50,174 nt of DNA from Lingula anatina (Eukaryota > Brachiopoda > Lingulata > Lingulida > Lingulidae). The notes beneath the pieces are model-generated. The model was given only the letters and a program-made list of their open reading frames with translations, made no database searches and had not been told where the DNA came from. The translations under genes and the position numbers were made by a program. Below, in pieces: positions 11,192-24,000 of the stretch (within the stretch, counting starts at the first letter, position 1; each line of letters begins with the position of its first letter). The stretch spans positions 118,546-168,719 of the forward strand of contig NW_019774325.1 of NCBI RefSeq assembly GCF_001039355.2, written 5' to 3'.

Positions 11192-14081
11192 ATGGCAGTA
11201 TCGCGTGTGAGACTCTTGATTTGTTTATTAATTTGTATTATGGTTATTGCTTGGCGTGATTTACAGGCAACAAAAGGTGCCACCGTCGTTGATTATTTCC
11301 ACAAAATACCAGGAAAACATTTACCAAATAAGGCTTTCAAAACAAAAGAGCAACGGAATGGAATAAGTAAAATACAATGTGCTATGAAATGCCAGAAAAA
11401 CACACAGTGTGTGTCTTTCAACATAAGATCTGACAACGCCATGTGTGAACTGAATTCAGCCGCAGATTTCACCCCAGCCAAGTTGAACCTTCTTGATAAT
11501 AATGCAAGTCAGCACTACATGAAGGTAATTATTTACTAGTGTGTGGTTTTTGTCTTTTTCTAAAGTAAATTCCTTATTATAAAGCATGCTTGGGTTGACT
11601 GTTACGTGGCAGATATTACTTCGGATCATTAATGGGCGGGGGCTAACTGATTTATTTTAATATTAAAATACGATCCAATCACAGCCAACGGCGTGATATG
11701 ACTCTCTCGATATACCTGTGAACGCAGCCAGTTTGCATGGCGCTAAAACACAGTGCTCATATCAAAAACTTTTATAACTGACTTGCGTGGTTTGTGAACA
11801 TTTGAGCGCTTGTAGCGAAGGCTAAAAGTTGCGTTTTAGAGCAGCGATTTTTCAAACAGTGATTTTGTACCGATTTATGCTTTATGTTACATTACACTTT
11901 ACGAAAAGACGAACCCTAAAATCGTACCATACGTCTGGGGGTTAATCCACTTCAGTGCGCATTTTATTTGCCGTTTTAGCCTTTTTGGTTGAATGTTCGT
12001 GTGTGATAAAATGTAATACAGAAATTATATCTGATAATCCTCTTAAAATATTGAATTTAATTAACTACATCTTTATTACAACTGAAAAATGTATAATTTG
12101 AAAGTATGAAAATGTAAATGAAAATGTATCCTAACCGAACATCCGCAGACCCCCTCCCTTTAAATAATCCTGGATTCGCCCCTGGTTATAAACAATACAT
12201 TATCACTTCTTTCACAACGCGGGTTTCAATAATTGTAGTCCTCGACTTATGTGTCCATATGCCCACTACGAGTTTTCATAAGTATCGGAATGAAAAAAAA
12301 AGAAAGAAAGAAACCACAAACAATTGTCTGTCTTCATAATGTTCATTATGTGTTCATATGCCCACTACGAGTTTTCATAAGTATGGGAATAAAAAAAAAA
12401 AAAGAAAGAAAGAAAGAAAACACAAACAGATGTCTGTCTTCATAATGCTCATGTTTCTTTTCAGGTTGCACGTGACTGCGCTGATTACAGTAAGTTTTGT
12501 TGATAAGTGATGTATAAAAAATGTGTAAATCTCTCACCACTGCTTATACATTTAATATTATCCTCTTAGAAAAGGACTTAAAAGTCGTTTACATATTTTT
12601 GCGATTTTCACATTTTTCATTTTAGCAAGGAAAATATATTTTCATGTACTCGCTCAAAGATGCCAAAAATGATGTTATTTACTTTATATTTTGATCTAAT
12701 TGATGCTTTATTTTCCATTGTTTTGCAACTATATTTTGCAACCAAATACCTGAAAACCCATCATCAAAATTCTGCCATTTCCGTATATATTATGTCAGCT
12801 GTCAAAATGTTCGTTCGATGGAAATTAAACAAGAAATGTATCTTAACCAAATGCATTTTGGTGTTGCTCTGTTTTGATATGCTGGTAACGATAATTTGTC
12901 ATGACAAGACAATAACTCATGTCGTGCATTCATTCACACACATCCAGACATATTTATGAATATGCTCTGCAGGACCATTTGTTAAACGTTAATCATAGCT
13001 ATGTTGAAATAAATGTTTAGAATGTATTTCTAATCGTCTCTTTTGATTTATTCCCTCCCATGAAATTAATCCTTGTTTATCAGGCATGACTTAGGGGTAA
13101 TAAATTGCTTACACTTCTTGCCCATTTGTGACAAAATAATAATAATAATTATCCAAAATATCAAAATTCCCTGAATATCTTTTCAGATGGAATAGATGGC
13201 GTACATAACATTTATATCAGTTCCATGAACAGACAACTTCGTGTTTCCTGTGAGAATGGGTGGACGGTTCTAATGCGCAGAACAGGGCCCGAGTTAAACT
13301 TTAACAGGTATGTTGTAAACAAAGAACAAATTGCTCAACAGTAAGACGGAATAACCAAAACCTTTAACCCGGTTTTATTAGCAGTAGACGATCAAAGTGA
13401 AGTGTATTTTTATGTCCTTTCTTCTTTGTCTTTTAATGTGAAATAGTCTCAGCTTATAACTACATAAAACAAAGATCCAAAGTGAAAAGATCCTGGATGA
13501 ATTTCGAGAGAGGGGTAATATTATTTGGAATACACAATTACTGACTGAATCGTTTTTCACGAAGGTCGTGGGTCGAATACCGTGATGGGTTCGGTGACGT
13601 TGCTGGCGACCACTGGCTGGGACTGGAAGCGTTTCATCATCTCACCAACCAGGGAAACTACTCCTTAATGACAGCGGTTAGAGACGCGTTGACTGACTCT
13701 TATTTCTGGGATATTCATGCAAACTTCCTCATTGGAACGGGAGACGAGAAATACACTTTAAAGCTGAAATTAAATGGTGTTGGAAACTTATCTTCAAACA
13801 GCACAGTTGACCCCTGGAACAAGAACGTCAACATGAAATTCTCAACACATGACCAGAAAAATGACAACAAATTGACATTTAGCTGTGCTGCTACGAACGG
13901 GGGTGGTTGGTGGTTTAATAAGTGCAGCGAAATTTCGTTGACTTCATACCTGGCAACGGAATGTGTTCCGAATTGCTGGAAAGCGGCTAGACATGAGGGG
14001 ATTCCCTTTGGAGTTCGCGGGTCCGCCGAGAAATTGGTTCGTTGGGCTGTGATGAAGATAAAGAGATCTGAGGACCTGTAG
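11192..14081 (+). CDS. secreted PAN/apple plus fibrinogen-C domain protein (lectin-like), 4 exons
   Basis: Exons 11192-11524, 12465-12489, 13187-13307 and 13565-14081 join in phase (996 nt, 331 residues) with GT-AG borders. ATG 11192 is the first in-frame ATG. Residues 1-25 form a signal peptide (RLLICLLICIMVIAW). Residues 30-111 look like a PAN/apple module, with cysteines at 63, 67, 73 and 85. The rest is a fibrinogen C-terminal domain: ENGWTVLMRR, NFNRSWVEYRDGFGDVAGDH, WLGLEAFHHL, MKFSTHDQKNDN (the calcium-site region), NGGGWWFNKC and WAVMKIKR at the end. Family members are secreted carbohydrate- or acetyl-group-binding lectins, often immune. That role is inferred here. The linker exon is only 25 nt. 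Relics of a paralogue lie just upstream, and a duplicated segment lies just downstream. Confidence 0.92.
12248..12450. repeat. tandem duplication of about 104 bp in intron 1
   Basis: Two head-to-tail copies share CATATGCCCACTACGAGTTT, an A-rich GAAAGAAAG tract and TGTCTGTCTTCATAATG. The second copy ends about 15 bases before the acceptor of the 25-nt exon 2 at 12465, so it contributes the polypyrimidine region of that intron. Confidence 0.9.
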
Positions 14082-14322
14082 TGATCAAACAATTTATCCG
14101 TACCCACACTTTGCCGTAACTGTGCAACCACTGGTGCGTTATTTCTGAAAGATTTAAATTATCTTATCATGCTTATTCAGATTCGAAAAAATTGTCAGCA
14201 GTATCACAGCGACGATTTTTTGTTCATTTTAGTTGGAACATCCAGCAATGATTAATTACAGATCGTTTTCTTAGTCACAGTCCATTTTCAAAGCTTCAAA
14301 GTATAAGTTTAAAGCAATCATT

Positions 14323-14995
14323 AGTCAATTTCGATGATTGTCAGTTCATTTTGGCCACTTGAACGGGTCTGTTCCTTTGGTAACTATAATACTGAGATAA
14401 TGAATCTATTTACTATTTACTCAAATCGTTTTTCGTTTTAATTCACATACTAATGTATTGAATGATGAATCTAAATATGACTCGATCCTACCCATTTACC
14501 AGGATAAAATTCCTGTTACTGACTAGAATTTTAACGAGAAAAATGAAATCAATATAGCGGTTGAGAGCGGCTAAATACACTTGCTCATCGGATTGCATCA
14601 AGGTTTGACAGACCAAAACACAACTTATAGGTCTGGAAACAGTTCCTATTAAGTAAAGGAAGTAGGTAAATAATTGTAGTTTTGACTCTGTTTATACCTA
14701 AACATGAAACTTGTGGGTCGGCCCCGTGAAACAAGAAATTGAAAAACAAATTTGACCTCATCGACATCTTCCAAATGATTTAAAGGTTAATCGGACTCAG
14801 ACATCAGTTTTCCGTGCATAAACCGTACAGCGGGTATCTTTCAACAATGATGATAAAAACAGCCGAAGCAATATAACCATAAGCCATTAAAGTAAACATA
14901 TCGGTTGATGAACTCGAATCCTCAAAACAAGTGCCTGCTAATTGCTTTGGATTTTTCACGTCTGTGGGGAGCTGGAAATTTATGGCACCAGATAC
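14323..14995 (+). repeat. segmental repeat A, downstream copy
   Basis: Continuous copy of the segment whose halves lie at 8574-8871 and 9501-9880. It begins about 240 bases after the stop codon of the PAN/fibrinogen-like gene, so it may include 3' flanking DNA that travelled with a duplicated gene. No domain is visible in its open frames. Confidence 0.8.
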
Positions 14996-15115
14996 GGTAT
15001 ATTTATTTCCTGGCCGTGTTCAATTGTCAGTTCTGTAAAGCCACATATTACTTCCCACCTGTCTCAACCTCTATACTTTGATCGAGTCTTTGAGGGATGG
15101 CAAAGATTATCGTAA

Positions 15116-15442
15116 AGGGATGACAACTGTTCGTTTTGGCCAAAAACTGAATTTTCCAAGGGTAAACGACGGTTTTCCCATACTTACCATTGGTTAATGA
15201 ATTAATCCACTGCGACATTCAAAGCTAGTGCATTTTTTTCTTTTTCTAAAAAAGTTCATCGAGATTATCACGGAGATAAAGTCGTCTGTGAAACTCCACA
15301 TGGTCCAATGGCAAGCACAGATTCCAGAAATATTGCAATAACCACTGATTTGGTGGTAAAACGGAATTTATAATATTGCTATGAGTTGTGTACAATGTAT
15401 TTATGGTGGAATGTGAATCTCATAAGAAAAGTTGTTATCCCT
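15116..15442 (+). mobile_element. TTAA-type MITE (family B), copy 1
   Basis: Left end AGGGATGACAAC and right end GTTGTTATCCCT are inverted counterparts. TTAA lies outside the right end (15443-15446) and a degenerate GTAA outside the left. The interior matches the copies at 45009-45349 and 47787-48123 (shared landmarks TTTGGCCAAAAA-like, TACCAnTGGTTAATGAAT and GTGGTAAAA). About 327 bases, no coding capacity. Confidence 0.85.
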
Positions 15443-15446
15443 TTAA

Positions 15447-17279
15447 ATTATCTTAGAATATTTTTTGTAAGACACAGCTGTGGACCGAACTTCTGGCATC
15501 GTCACAGCCAATAGGTCAGGGACCACATACTGTGGCAACTTTATGGCTCGTCACAGGAATATATCGATCAAGAACACGTGATTGTAGCGTACTCCGTGCA
15601 TTGCTGACTGACTAATACGTAATCAACTTTATTTTTGTTACATGAGGGAAATACATGGGGCAAGACACTGAAAAGTGCAAATTTCTGTTTTAAAGTCTAG
15701 AATATTGAAAAATGGCATATAAACAACGTACGCGGGACAGATGATTTATCAATCATTGTAATAATTTCACTTAGCAAGATCCTTATTTCTTAAATGTTGT
15801 CATTATTATACAAATACGAGCATTTTGAATTTTTCCTTTGTGATATACATATGTATAAATATAAGGATTTTCATCAATTATTGTTTTTTTTAAATAGTAA
15901 CGCGAGTTTGAACAATTCTTCTCCTGTGTGATACAGAAAAATATGATAGAAACGAGTGTTAAAACGTTGTATATATATATATATATGTACATTGCAAAAC
16001 ATATTATAAATTATATGTTTTACCCATGCGGCTCTGGAAAACAATTGAGGTATTTTGGTATTCAAAGCTAGCAAGCAACAGGCCAACCGCCGTAATTGAT
16101 AAAATAAACTTGTTTCCATCCACATCATTGCTGATGCTTTTTAAAGCTTGTTAAAACATGTGCACAGATCTACTTCAAATAGTATGAAATGAAAGAACAC
16201 AGGCAAAATGTATCCCACTGAGCTTTTATTGTCATTCTGCTCCTAACACAGACTTCTTAGCCGACTTAAGTAAGACGAATTACCCTCTTTCTAATCGATA
16301 GATTTCCTGACGCACTGTATTACGGAAGCGTCTATATCACGCCAAAAACTCATGTTGTCTTGTGTTCGCCCTCACTCATATCTTGTCGTGTAGTCTTTCC
16401 TATTAAACTAGGCTCTTTGTTGTCAAAATTTATTCGTGAAGACATCGATCCGTATTTTGTAGGCTCCCAAGACTAAGTCGACAGTGGCCCATACACTTAG
16501 ACTCGGCCCCAATACCATAAGTACTATTTACAGTCCGCGGCAAGATCAAACATTAATTTACTTCATCAATTAGGCCTTAAATTGGGTTTTGTAACTGTAT
16601 CATTCCAGCCTTGTCTGATTGACCGTTTCCATGTGGATTCATTTCAAATGGCAATGTCATAGAGGATGATAGTACAAATACTTATGAAAGCTACAGTGTA
16701 GCCTCGATGGAGTCGCACAGATTTACTCATTTCCTGGTCTGCAGTGCCTATAAACTTCCAAATGTATGTAGGGGAAAGAGCTGTTTGTGGTCTTAGTTAT
16801 TCCGTTGATATTGTTCTTAACATCAAAGAAAAATCTCCTTTGCGGTGAACATATTGACTGTAAGTTTAATCATGTTTTTTGTTCTTTCGTAGAAAAATAT
16901 CGTGGTCCTGCCAAAACAAGATAAGAAAAAATGGCGGCCTCGTTCTTCCTTTGGTGAATGTAATAAGGGAGGGTTGGCAAACGAGAAAAACGAGTACGGA
17001 GTACAAAAAGCCTACAAATTTTGTAACTAGATCATAATTGGTCATAATGAGCTGAAAGCTATGACGTTCATGTAGTTTTCAATTCGTGCTTCGTAATTCG
17101 CATTTCATCCTTGGCAAAACCAACGTATTAATGCACGTTGGATAGGGGATGGGCCGGCCCCAGGCTAGAAACACACTCCTCGTTCTGCATTTGGCCCAAA
17201 TGTCGCTACAAGGGAAATTTTCTAACAATAAAGAAAGAAATGAACCAAACATGCTCTCTATTGCTACATTGTACCGATG
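15447..17279. other. intergenic, no gene recognised
   Basis: An (AT)n stretch lies at 15970-15986. Short open frames contain only low-complexity or tyrosine/isoleucine-rich translations. No domain, RNA gene or TIR element recognised. Confidence 0.5.
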
Positions 17280-17283
17280 TTAA

Positions 17284-18178
17284 CCCCATAGCGCCTGACA
17301 GCTTCTGACCTAGAAAGTGCCCTTGGTCCTGAGCCCTCTACACGGACGCACTCAATTTTACAGGCGGCCTCATTTAAGCAATGATAATGTATACACTTGT
17401 CTAGAAAACACCTAGGAACTGTACATTTTTAGAAAGCCAACAATGTAAGCTTTAAAGTCATATCAGTTTTATTCATATTTGTTAACTTAGGTAGAAATAG
17501 CAGGAGTTTAAATATGAGACTTGCTTTTCTCGAAGAAAAGTAAAAAATAAAACTTTAATTTCAGCATACACATTCTTTTTCACTTTACCAAACAATTTGT
17601 TGAAATTTTCTCAGAAACATTCGAAATATATTTTAAATAATGTCAGAAAATTTCAGAAAGATATCTTATTTAGTTTTTGAGTTATAATAAATTTCCTGGG
17701 ATGCGTGCTGTACCTAAAAACCTTCATCACGTCAGCTAGTTGCACAATATACTGGCGGGCTAGCTGACTGGAAGACTTCCACCTAATTACGTTTATAATT
17801 ACAAATAGATTGTAAATTAAGTGCCTTTTTCAATAGTTCTTCTATAGTTTTTTAATCAACTGAACCAGGATACTCATAAAATTTTGTTTTACACTCAAAC
17901 TCATACATGTATACAAGAATACAAACAATATCATGAGCAAATATTACACTTTCGTGAATAAAAACTGCATCATAAAAATACAAGCAAACCTGGAATTTGT
18001 ACTAATACACAAGCAGGAAAAGACATGTTGATACAGCGCACTAGTAAACATATTACATCTGTATTTATACTCAAGCAGGAAAAGCCATATGTAGATGCAG
18101 CACACAAGTAAACATACGTCATTTGTACTTATACATAAGCAGGAAAAGACATGTTGATGCAGTACAACGTAACATATG
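17284..18178 (+). mobile_element. TTAA-flanked piggyBac-like element, copy 1 (cut by contig join)
   Basis: Left terminus CCCCATAGCGCC directly follows TTAA (17280-17283). The sequence then follows the complete copy at 26957-28448 closely for about 895 bases, including about three units of the internal minisatellite of roughly 61 bp, and stops at the N at 18179. The right half is missing because of the join, not a biological deletion that can be shown. Confidence 0.85.
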
Positions 18179-18179
18179 N
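18179..18179. other. contig join (single N) in repeat
   Basis: The base N interrupts a minisatellite unit of the piggyBac-like element. Intron sequence of the SorCS-like gene follows directly. The true distance across the join is unknown. The transmembrane and tail exons of that receptor would be expected on this side. Confidence 0.8.
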
Positions 18180-18281
18180 CTATACATTTGACAGCTTTGC
18201 TGCCTTGTTTGAGTTTTATCTACAAAATGTATATGAACCAGTATCAACCATTCTTTGTTTTTAAGAAAATACAACACCAAC

Positions 18282-18998
18282 CTTTGACAATGACAGCTTT
18301 TGTAGGTGTAACAGTATCAATGCTCCCCAGAGGAATGGACAGATTATGTGCAGCAACAGCATCTATTAACTTTTGAGCAACCTGAAATCAGGAAGTGAGA
18401 GTACACCTGCTGCTATAAATGAATAATTCAAACTAAAATTTTTATAAAAATACTGCAAGCATATAAATTGCTATAATGATTTTAAAAACATTTCAAAATA
18501 TTTCAAAGATTAAATCATTTCTACCTGTGTGGCTGTTATCTTGTTTTTGTTCACTGTTGGTGGAAGTATCACAACATCTACTCTCAGTGGCTCCTTTAGT
18601 AGCATAGCAGCTTGAATCTCACCCACTTCTGTTCCCAATATCTGGAATTACATTATAAGTTTTTAGTTGATTTGGAGAGGGGACACCTCAATTTATGCTT
18701 TAAGTTAGAATAACATTATAAACAAGTGCAAATAAATCATTTAGTATGCAGGAATGTGAACAGTTTTTAATTAATTCTGCTTCATGAAAGTTCAAATGGT
18801 TTATTTTACTAAATATTATCTTAAAATTGAAAATGAGATGCTAATACCATAGCAATGAAAAACTTACCTTCTTTTCACTTATTTCTTTAACTACAGCCTT
18901 TTCAAAGCTTCTTCTGAAGATAATCCTGTTGATGAGAAGAGATGGTGGAACTTCCAGTGGTAGATTCTCAAACCAAAGCTGAACTACTACCAGTTCAC
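18282..18998 (-). CDS. exons for the membrane-proximal SorCS domain
   Basis: Exons 18868-18998, 18525-18641 and 18282-18381 encode INRIIFRRSFEKAVVKEI, RVDVVILPPTVNKN and VAQKLIDAVAAHN. This pattern (a helix, the hydrophobic strand before ILPP, then a helix) matches the SorCS segment between PKD and membrane by recollection of the family. The 18282 exon ends in phase 1 at a GTTGGT donor, so at least one more exon is expected on the far side of the 18179 join. Confidence 0.8.
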
Positions 18999-20961
18999 CT
19001 GAAATAAGTTCATAAAATTGTCGCTACCAACACAATGTGTAAGGATATCATGACACGCTCATCACCATAGCACATTTTAAGACTGTAACATCTTGCACAC
19101 TCAACACTGTCACAACTAACACATTCAACAAATGCCACCACTGTCAGTCTGCTACACTACTTGGTACAATCTTACACCTATCATAATTTTAACGCTATGC
19201 AGACCTGTTGCAATATTCATTGTTCTGAACATCAAACATTTAACAACATATAAGATCTCTATCAAATTATTAATGAAAATATGACTGCCAAATTTTGAAA
19301 TTTCAATATAAAAGAAAAAAATCTCACCATACACTCTCACGGTCAGAGCCTTGTGATAGGAGCTGACAGCATTCACTGCAGTCACATGTACAGTGTAGTT
19401 GCCTGGCTCACTGCATTTGAAAGAGACAGTACCATTCCATGAGAGGGTTGGGGTTTCCTAGAAGAAACAAATGCATCTTCAATTCATTATCTAAACTTGG
19501 TAACTAAACACTACTTATAATGTTTTGCTTATAATTAGCTACACTGATAAAACTGCTTCTCCACACACTAAAAAATAAAACAGTACAGTCTGTCATAGAT
19601 TTACTGAACTCAGTCTGTGCTCAATATTCTTATATCTTATTGTCTTCTAATACTGTGCAGGATGGACCAACCTGATGTGAAAACTGCCAAATGAAATGTG
19701 TTTGCTTCAAATCCTGTGTATTCCCATTATCAAGACCAAAGACGGGGATGGCAGTGAAAACAGAGGGTTCATTCTGCAGTGCTCCTCGAGGAAGTTCCAC
19801 TTCCAAGTCCACTATGCGATCTAATGGGGAAAAATCAAGTAATGAAGCGATTCCACAAAAATGGGGGAAAATCATGCTGCTGGGAAGCAAAGTAGTTGAA
19901 AAGGCAGGGATAGAAACACGTGCAAACTACCACCAAGTGATTTTATCATAAAGACAGTATGGACTGACAGGTTTTTTTTAAAAGAAATGCTGAAAGGCTG
20001 AACAACAGAGCATATCCCATCATTTTCATACCTTCTACAGTCAATGGCAGTGCTACAGAAGCCTGTCCCTTCTCATTGGTTGCCTGGACTGTCACATGAT
20101 ATGTTCCCACCTTCAGAAACTGATGTGTGAACTTCATGACACCAGGAGTAGTGTCATTCCATTGCATGCTCTGCTGATGACCATCCCCAAATGTGCAGTT
20201 ATAATGGGTGGTAGTTTTGCTGCCCTAATGACAGGTAAAAATGTGAAATATCATACAAGACATACTGAGTTACACCTGTAAAATGCGATCAAATTGATAA
20301 CGGATACATATTTCAAGTTTGAGCATTGAGAGGAACATGACCATTTAGAGCACCTTGTTTTTCATATTTTTTTTAACGTGAAACTTTAATTGTCATTTAC
20401 CATTCTTTTTCATATAACATTTTGTTTTATAAATTTTTATTTTGTCACTGTGCTACGAACACTTTACTTTTCAAATTGTTTAGTATATAAATAAATATAT
20501 ATTTAACAGTGTACTTACCTTTCCCTGTCTGAAGTAGAAGGTAACATTGGTTCCAGTGGTGGTGGCTCCAGTGGTTGCCGAGGACTCCAGTCTCATGTCC
20601 CCAGGGGGCAGCACAGGGCAGTCAGTCATGGTCGGCTTGTACTTCTTATCATCTTCTACACCTCCTTTACACTTGTCTGCAGCAACTTTACGATATCTGG
20701 GAAAGAATGAGATTGATGTTTACACTATACCCAGTTTACTATTTCAGTTTTAATATCATGTGTTTCAATTTCCGAAAAACATCTTTGGCAAAAACATTTT
20801 TTGGGAAAATAAATAAATATCAAAATTGAATTTCTTAGCAAAGATGGGTCACCTATCCAGTTAATTACTTTTACATCAAAAAATCCACCATCATGTGTGG
20901 AATATAATGACTTGACATTGTATCAAATTTCTCTATATTCCATTGTGTGTGTGTGTGTGTG

Positions 20962-21027
<66 letters not shown>

Positions 21028-24000
21028 GGAATATAGAGAAATTTATATATATATATATATATATACAATGGAATATAGAGAAATTTATATATATATATAT
21101 ATATTCACCCTGAAGACTTGCTATACTTGGTGCCCACTGGGCAGTCTTCCACTGGGCTCTGGTCATACCAGGCAGCTACCACACATTGACCAGCCTGGTT
21201 CTCATATCCATAATCACTGTAATACAACCACATTACATGGCTTATAATATGTTATATAGCCGCATTCAGAACAGTGGACTAACTAGTCCAAGGGTCAAAT
21301 ATGACGACCCACTAAAAAGCTTGCCATCTAATTCGCTAATATACACTGTATAGATTCCCCATGGGGTGAGTATTCAAGTGGGTCAGCCATATTTGAACCA
21401 TGGACTGGTTAGTCCACAGTTCTGAATGCTGCCTATGAAAGAAAATGTCAGTAAAGAGGCACATGAAGCACATGACAAGTGAATAAATAATAAGTGATTG
21501 ATTGATGAAAACCGTATTAATAGACAGCGGCATGGTACAGAGACGAGAATGTGTATTCACCAAGAAAACTTGTTAGGTACCAGCACTGCTTAATTCATGT
21601 TTGTGGCATTTATTCAACACCTGTTGCATTTTATTTCAATATTCTTATATTATAAGTTCTTACCATTCAAAGTCTTCTACTGTACACGTGCACACAGAAC
21701 TGTTGATGGGGCGTTCATAGTCCTGGCCATTATAACAGTCTGCATTCTGCTTCCGCCGCTGATACACTGCACGCTCTCCAAGTGTGCATGCATGCTGGGA
21801 AATGTTAATGTCGTATCAAATAGTATTCAAATGTCAAGTGGCAGTCTCTTCCACAACAATATACTATTTAACCATACTATATACATGGATATACATCAAC
21901 ATTGACTTCTGCTGTTTAAGCCATTAAAGACATCTTAGGAACCTTTCCCAAACACTATGGCCCGGTTTCATCAAGGCTGGATAGCGCTATCCTATGGCTA
22001 AAAATGGCCGCTATCCTCTGAATAGAGCTATCCAGAGGATAGTGCGTTTCATCAACAGTGGATAGCGTTATCCAGGGGATAAATCAGCTTATCCAGAAGA
22101 TAAAGTTGTCCGCTCGAAATAGGTGGGATAAATCTGCTATCATGCTGTTAAATCATCAAAAATGGCGAACCTGTTTGCTTTGGAAGTAAATCCTATGAGA
22201 TTTCACAGGCGTAGAATGATTAGAAAGAGAATTTTAGAAGATGTATGTTTGCTTTTGATGATTTAAGTGATGCTGAATCAATAGATTTCATAACAGACGT
22301 TATCAAAGTTGACATCGCGCCTGCTACGAACAAAACCCATGCAATCTCCCTGAGAGACCAATTATCTTTATTTTACTAAAACATACCTTTTAAATCGACG
22401 AAAAATGTCTACACTGCTATTGACAGAATCTGCCAAATGTGCCAAGTCAGCCATTTTGTTAGAAAGTATGTCACGACCTTGCCCTTCAACTTCAAATCTG
22501 TGTAAACATTGCATGAGGCACAACTAATGCAATGTGATGTGTTATTGACACTGACACTAAAATATCCTGTAGATATTTTCCCCATTATTTTAATGAATGT
22601 ACCATCTTGAAATATACTTACAATATTGTTTATTATGGGTTATTTATTTTCCAAATATGGTATAGACCACTTTTTGTTAGCAACTATCATGGCTTTTATA
22701 ATGTTTATAGCAACCAACTGCATTATGGGAATGTCTTTTTCCAAATATGGTATTGGATAAATTTTTATCCATTGTATTACTATCATGCTCTTTATCCAGC
22801 CTTTATGAAACACAAATTTACACAGAGGATAACTATCCAGAGAATAAGAGATTTATACCATGGATAGTGTTATCAACAGGATAGCCTATCCAGCCTTGAT
22901 GAAACCGGGCCTATCATGCTAACTGTGGATTGATCTATCTCCTTGGGGAATCTCGCTAAATTGCAATCAACTTAAGCAGCTTAGATGTCTGTCATGCCTA
23001 CTGAAGCTGCTAATGGGTAATTAATTATCCTTTAGCAGCTAAAAAGGTCTACTCACTTCTCCCCCTGGGCTCCAGTGTTCATAATTCTTGTCTGTACACT
23101 TTCCAGAGAAGGCACCAGTTAAATTAAACTGGATCACAACCCAGCCATAGTCCCCTGTCTGATGGTGACCATAGGCACTGAAAACATTGAAGGGGTGATG
23201 ATCTTTAGTTATTTTCATGGAGTTTTCATTATTAATCTACCAAGAAGTCTGCTAAAGAATGTACTGTCTACACCTACTGGGTACTAGGATTATATTAAAC
23301 CTAAAAAAGAGATAATCATTATACCAGTATGCTGATACAAAACAACATAGTCATAAATCTAGTAAACACAGCATTAAAATAACACACATTCGGGCTTAAG
23401 ACATCTTTATTCCTACAACATCCCAACTGTAGCTATGACAACAAGCTGAACACTGCTACCATGGCAACACACCAGGTCACTATCACCATAGCAACCTACC
23501 TGCTGACTAATGTGGTAATGCCAGGTTCATTGAGGAGACCATCTATCATCAGAGATACATTTAATGTAACTGGCTTCCATGTGCCCCCTACATCTGTGCT
23601 GTACCTAGATATTTCAAAAAGACATTGACCACAATATAACCAAATGAAACTTTACCATAGTTTAACATATGGATGTAGACAAAATTTACCTAGAGCTTAA
23701 AGCATTATTAAAGCCAAATGCAACATGAGGAAATATTTTATGTGCATGATCACTGGTTATAGTAATGTGAAGCGAAGAGATGTTCCAGGTCATACGTACA
23801 TGTACAATGTAAATCAATTATAACAAAAGGCTGCTTGGTATACTACAAAAACTTGTGTTCTGGTTTAAAGAAGATTCTGATCATTGGATTAATGTCTGTA
23901 GATTATTCTGTTCTACTCACTGTATATGTCTGGTGTAAACTCCAGGTTGTACTGCCATCAGTGCCCCTCCCTGGTCCAATATGTTGAACTGATAGTTCCC

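Noticed and set aside
12118-12540. Lysine-rich and phenylalanine-rich frames in intron 1
   Set aside because: They come from A-rich tracts in the tandem duplication of the intron.
13715-14131. 138-codon open frame antisense to fibrinogen exon 4
   Set aside because: It is the complement of a well-supported exon and has no recognisable domain.
20871-21247. Open frames across the GT/AC/AT microsatellites
   Set aside because: Translations are histidine/threonine, valine/cysteine or tyrosine/isoleucine dipeptide runs from simple repeats.
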